DNA of 52,443 nucleotides from positions 1 through 52,443 of the forward strand of contig DATIFQ010000145.1 of the NCBI GenBank assembly GCA_035455185.1, given 5' to 3'. The notes beneath the pieces were generated by a model. That model ran no database searches and had not been told where the DNA came from. It worked only from the letters and a program-made list of their open reading frames with translations. Each line of letters opens with the position of its first letter. Position 1 is the stretch's first letter. Positions 52,201-52,443 of the stretch are shown here, piece by piece. This DNA is from JAEHDI01 sp035455185. GTDB lineage: Bacteria; Acidobacteriota; Terriglobia; Bryobacterales; Bryobacteraceae. The translations under genes were made by a program, and so were the position numbers.

Positions 52201-52255
52201 TGAGTTCACGCCGCTGGCCGGGGCGCGCTCCTACGTCTTTGCCTCGGCTCAGTAG
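49250..52255 (+). CDS. Large secreted protein, possible glycoside hydrolase of an unassigned family
   Basis: ATG 49250 opens a signal peptide (SLRNASCVSALLALATVLAAG) and a 1001-residue secreted protein. The first 300 residues contain a beta-rich region with a galactose-binding-like look. The middle contains conserved-looking blocks VYTNYTDFAPVNTNW, the pair SYTDVHTAVPPWEYCDFDAR and CQTEATFQWLYAGLDSGSYGW, and a following SDINILGHPLDVAFRLH, which resemble the acidic-residue clusters of TIM-barrel glycosidases such as GH101-like proteins. The C-terminal 130 residues look like a beta-sandwich domain. Asp and Glu in these blocks are candidate catalytic residues, but no family was firmly identified. 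Confidence 0.6.
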   Translation: MSLSLRNASCVSALLALATVLAAGANQPEKVVPAINDVEIWQQVGQQPYEFTWVQREEHPQTLVDFEDLKDWRLEMFDGGSGEFRRSREQQLWGQYVGKFLYSGSRPGSRIVARPPKPIPIPGKFDSIDIWGYGHRWGRRVEQVTPRVDISVWLVDARGKEFKFFMNDVKWRQWWLLHRRIPKEVQAQMLMPASFAGIEVAMGETREPRYFYCDSLAFYVEDLKPLALKPQPRRNLKPFRGQIAGLNTGPDKLPFPTREETILPSNFEKDFQVSVRQTGPAGFELQYKGRDATTTYNYRPRSGSLSELSAAIDGGKPFQPLHGGGVRFTDTPKDRVSEGELLSAELAGDVIKAKFRHGSRIVDYELRLWQKSIVLDVWCDGGEAVELSFGRIAGVTNPKIVPVPYISYRYTNPRVLMSGSETKPLFTSVWFDWYRSNASEPYCSPKPLLTADGGEANGGMRYIPKTDGLRNNLYERVFITSSPVYEETFPTIANPPSLAQEKGKQVVWTVTAPPTFQSDHKRSREIRSYGMDKIMQHSHEVTWRDDGDSFTMRLKAAPQKGGDAMLRWYLKAQNDMGWTQGVYTNYTDFAPVNTNWSPDHVQRLPDGEWRRAWPRNYALKPSKAVEFDEYYAQRIKRKFNPMMSYTDVHTAVPPWEYCDFDARVPGAGTFAATFYAYGQLLLNDQKEYGVCQTEATFQWLYAGLDSGSYGWVYSDINILGHPLDVAFRLHKIHPLHCDYGIGAPDRHLTELDPGWRQSPKRRQYIDLFLASTIAYGNMGWLVKDFFDERPFGIEVMARSYYMMQQLQQQYAYVPVAKIEYADGAGRFVTPSQAQAGGALKDSKVHVVYENGTEVYVNGSASSPWSVRDSNGKSVELPPYGWLVFNAKSKFYEMSANAGGRRIDYVTAPEYEYLDGRGQWSQQGNLGSAGAVALRQKAEGVLELIDIYGNGRIGFRAAFDGVLMAYDPDGAPLGKVETSPREGWCEFTPLAGARSYVFASAQ

Positions 52256-52262
52256 CCTCCGG

Positions 52263-52443
52263 CTACTCGCGGCCAGGCCGGAAATAGTAACTGTACACGG
52301 CGCCTAGAACGATCAGCAGGGCGCCCCACCACAACTCGGTGTGAAGGTTCGCCATCACGACTTCGCGCTCGGGCGGGCTGGTGAGTCCGTAGAGGCCGAA
52401 GCCGAGAATGATGACGCCATAAATCAGCAGCAGAACGCCGATG
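52263..52443 (-). CDS. Small membrane protein, 3' part only
   Basis: The frame enters from the right edge and stops at TAG 52263-52265. The visible 59 residues hold two hydrophobic segments (IGVLLLIYGVIILGFGLYGL and WWGALLIVLGAVYSYYF) joined by a charged loop, ending FRPGRE. The N-terminus and any start lie outside the window. It is a small two-helix membrane protein of unknown function. Confidence 0.6.
   Translation of the reverse strand, partial: IGVLLLIYGVIILGFGLYGLTSPPEREVVMANLHTELWWGALLIVLGAVYSYYFRPGRE

Noticed and set aside
1..52443. CRISPR arrays, tRNA or rRNA genes, insertion sequences, prophage genes
   Set aside because: No regularly spaced repeats, cloverleaf sequences, transposase motifs or phage structural genes were seen; xerC is a housekeeping recombinase by synteny.

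Overview
The window looks like chromosomal DNA of an acidobacterium of the Solibacter/Bryobacter type. This is an inference from high GC, many Tat-exported sugar-oxidoreductase and TIM-barrel proteins, LemA/TPM proteins, M1 and M16 peptidases, secreted TPR proteins and a dnaK-dnaJ-hspR operon. No rRNA, tRNA, CRISPR array or intact transposon was seen. Coding density is high, with about 45 credible genes; both window ends cut genes.

Layout. 1-5.4 kb: the start of a very large alpha-2-macroglobulin-like protein (minus strand, running off the left edge), an alpha/beta hydrolase, a half-size TauE/SafE transporter, a coiled-coil membrane protein and a GT2 glycosyltransferase. 5.4-9.6 kb: a minus-strand run of YtxH protein, coiled-coil membrane protein, CpsB-like PHP phosphatase and M1 aminopeptidase. 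9.6-10.3 kb: recX. 10.3-16.1 kb: minus-strand genes in transcription order M16 protease, TPM protein, nucleotidyltransferase, LemA, then an aldehyde dehydrogenase/FAH pair that fits the end of an oxidative sugar-acid (Weimberg-type) pathway. 16.2-22.3 kb: rlmN, then ThuA, SDR, GGDEF and sugar-isomerase-like genes, then midA. 22.3-22.5 kb: a 22-residue lysine-rich peptide gene with its own strong promoter, SD and terminator. 22.5-31 kb: rlpA, a sigma-54 activator, a GT4 glycosyltransferase, methylmalonyl-CoA mutase catalytic chain, Gfo/Idh/MocA protein, trmFO-xerC. 31-35.5 kb: an orphan modA facing the heat-shock operon dnaK-dnaJ-hspR, whose promoter carries a HAIR-like HspR operator. 35.5-39.7 kb: lipoprotein, DUF2339 membrane protein, secreted TPR protein.

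39.7-46.7 kb is the most unusual part: an MFS exporter divergent from a three-gene operon encoding FkbH fused to a carrier (PCP/ACP) domain, a GT4 glycosyltransferase ending in an NRPS-type LSPEKR linker, and a second paralogous GT4 fused to a type II thioesterase. No adenylation, condensation or ketosynthase domain is present. The genes suggest a minimal pathway that puts a three-carbon (glyceryl) unit on a carrier protein, glycosylates or transfers to a sugar, and exports the product.

46.7-52.4 kb: a Tat-exported aldo/keto-reductase-like protein, a hypothetical exported protein, an AT-richer intergenic stretch holding a possible pseudoknot leader over a strong SD and a 25-codon ORF, a 1001-residue secreted protein that may be a glycoside hydrolase, and the 3' end of a small membrane protein. 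All calls come from reading the sequence by eye; no database search was run.
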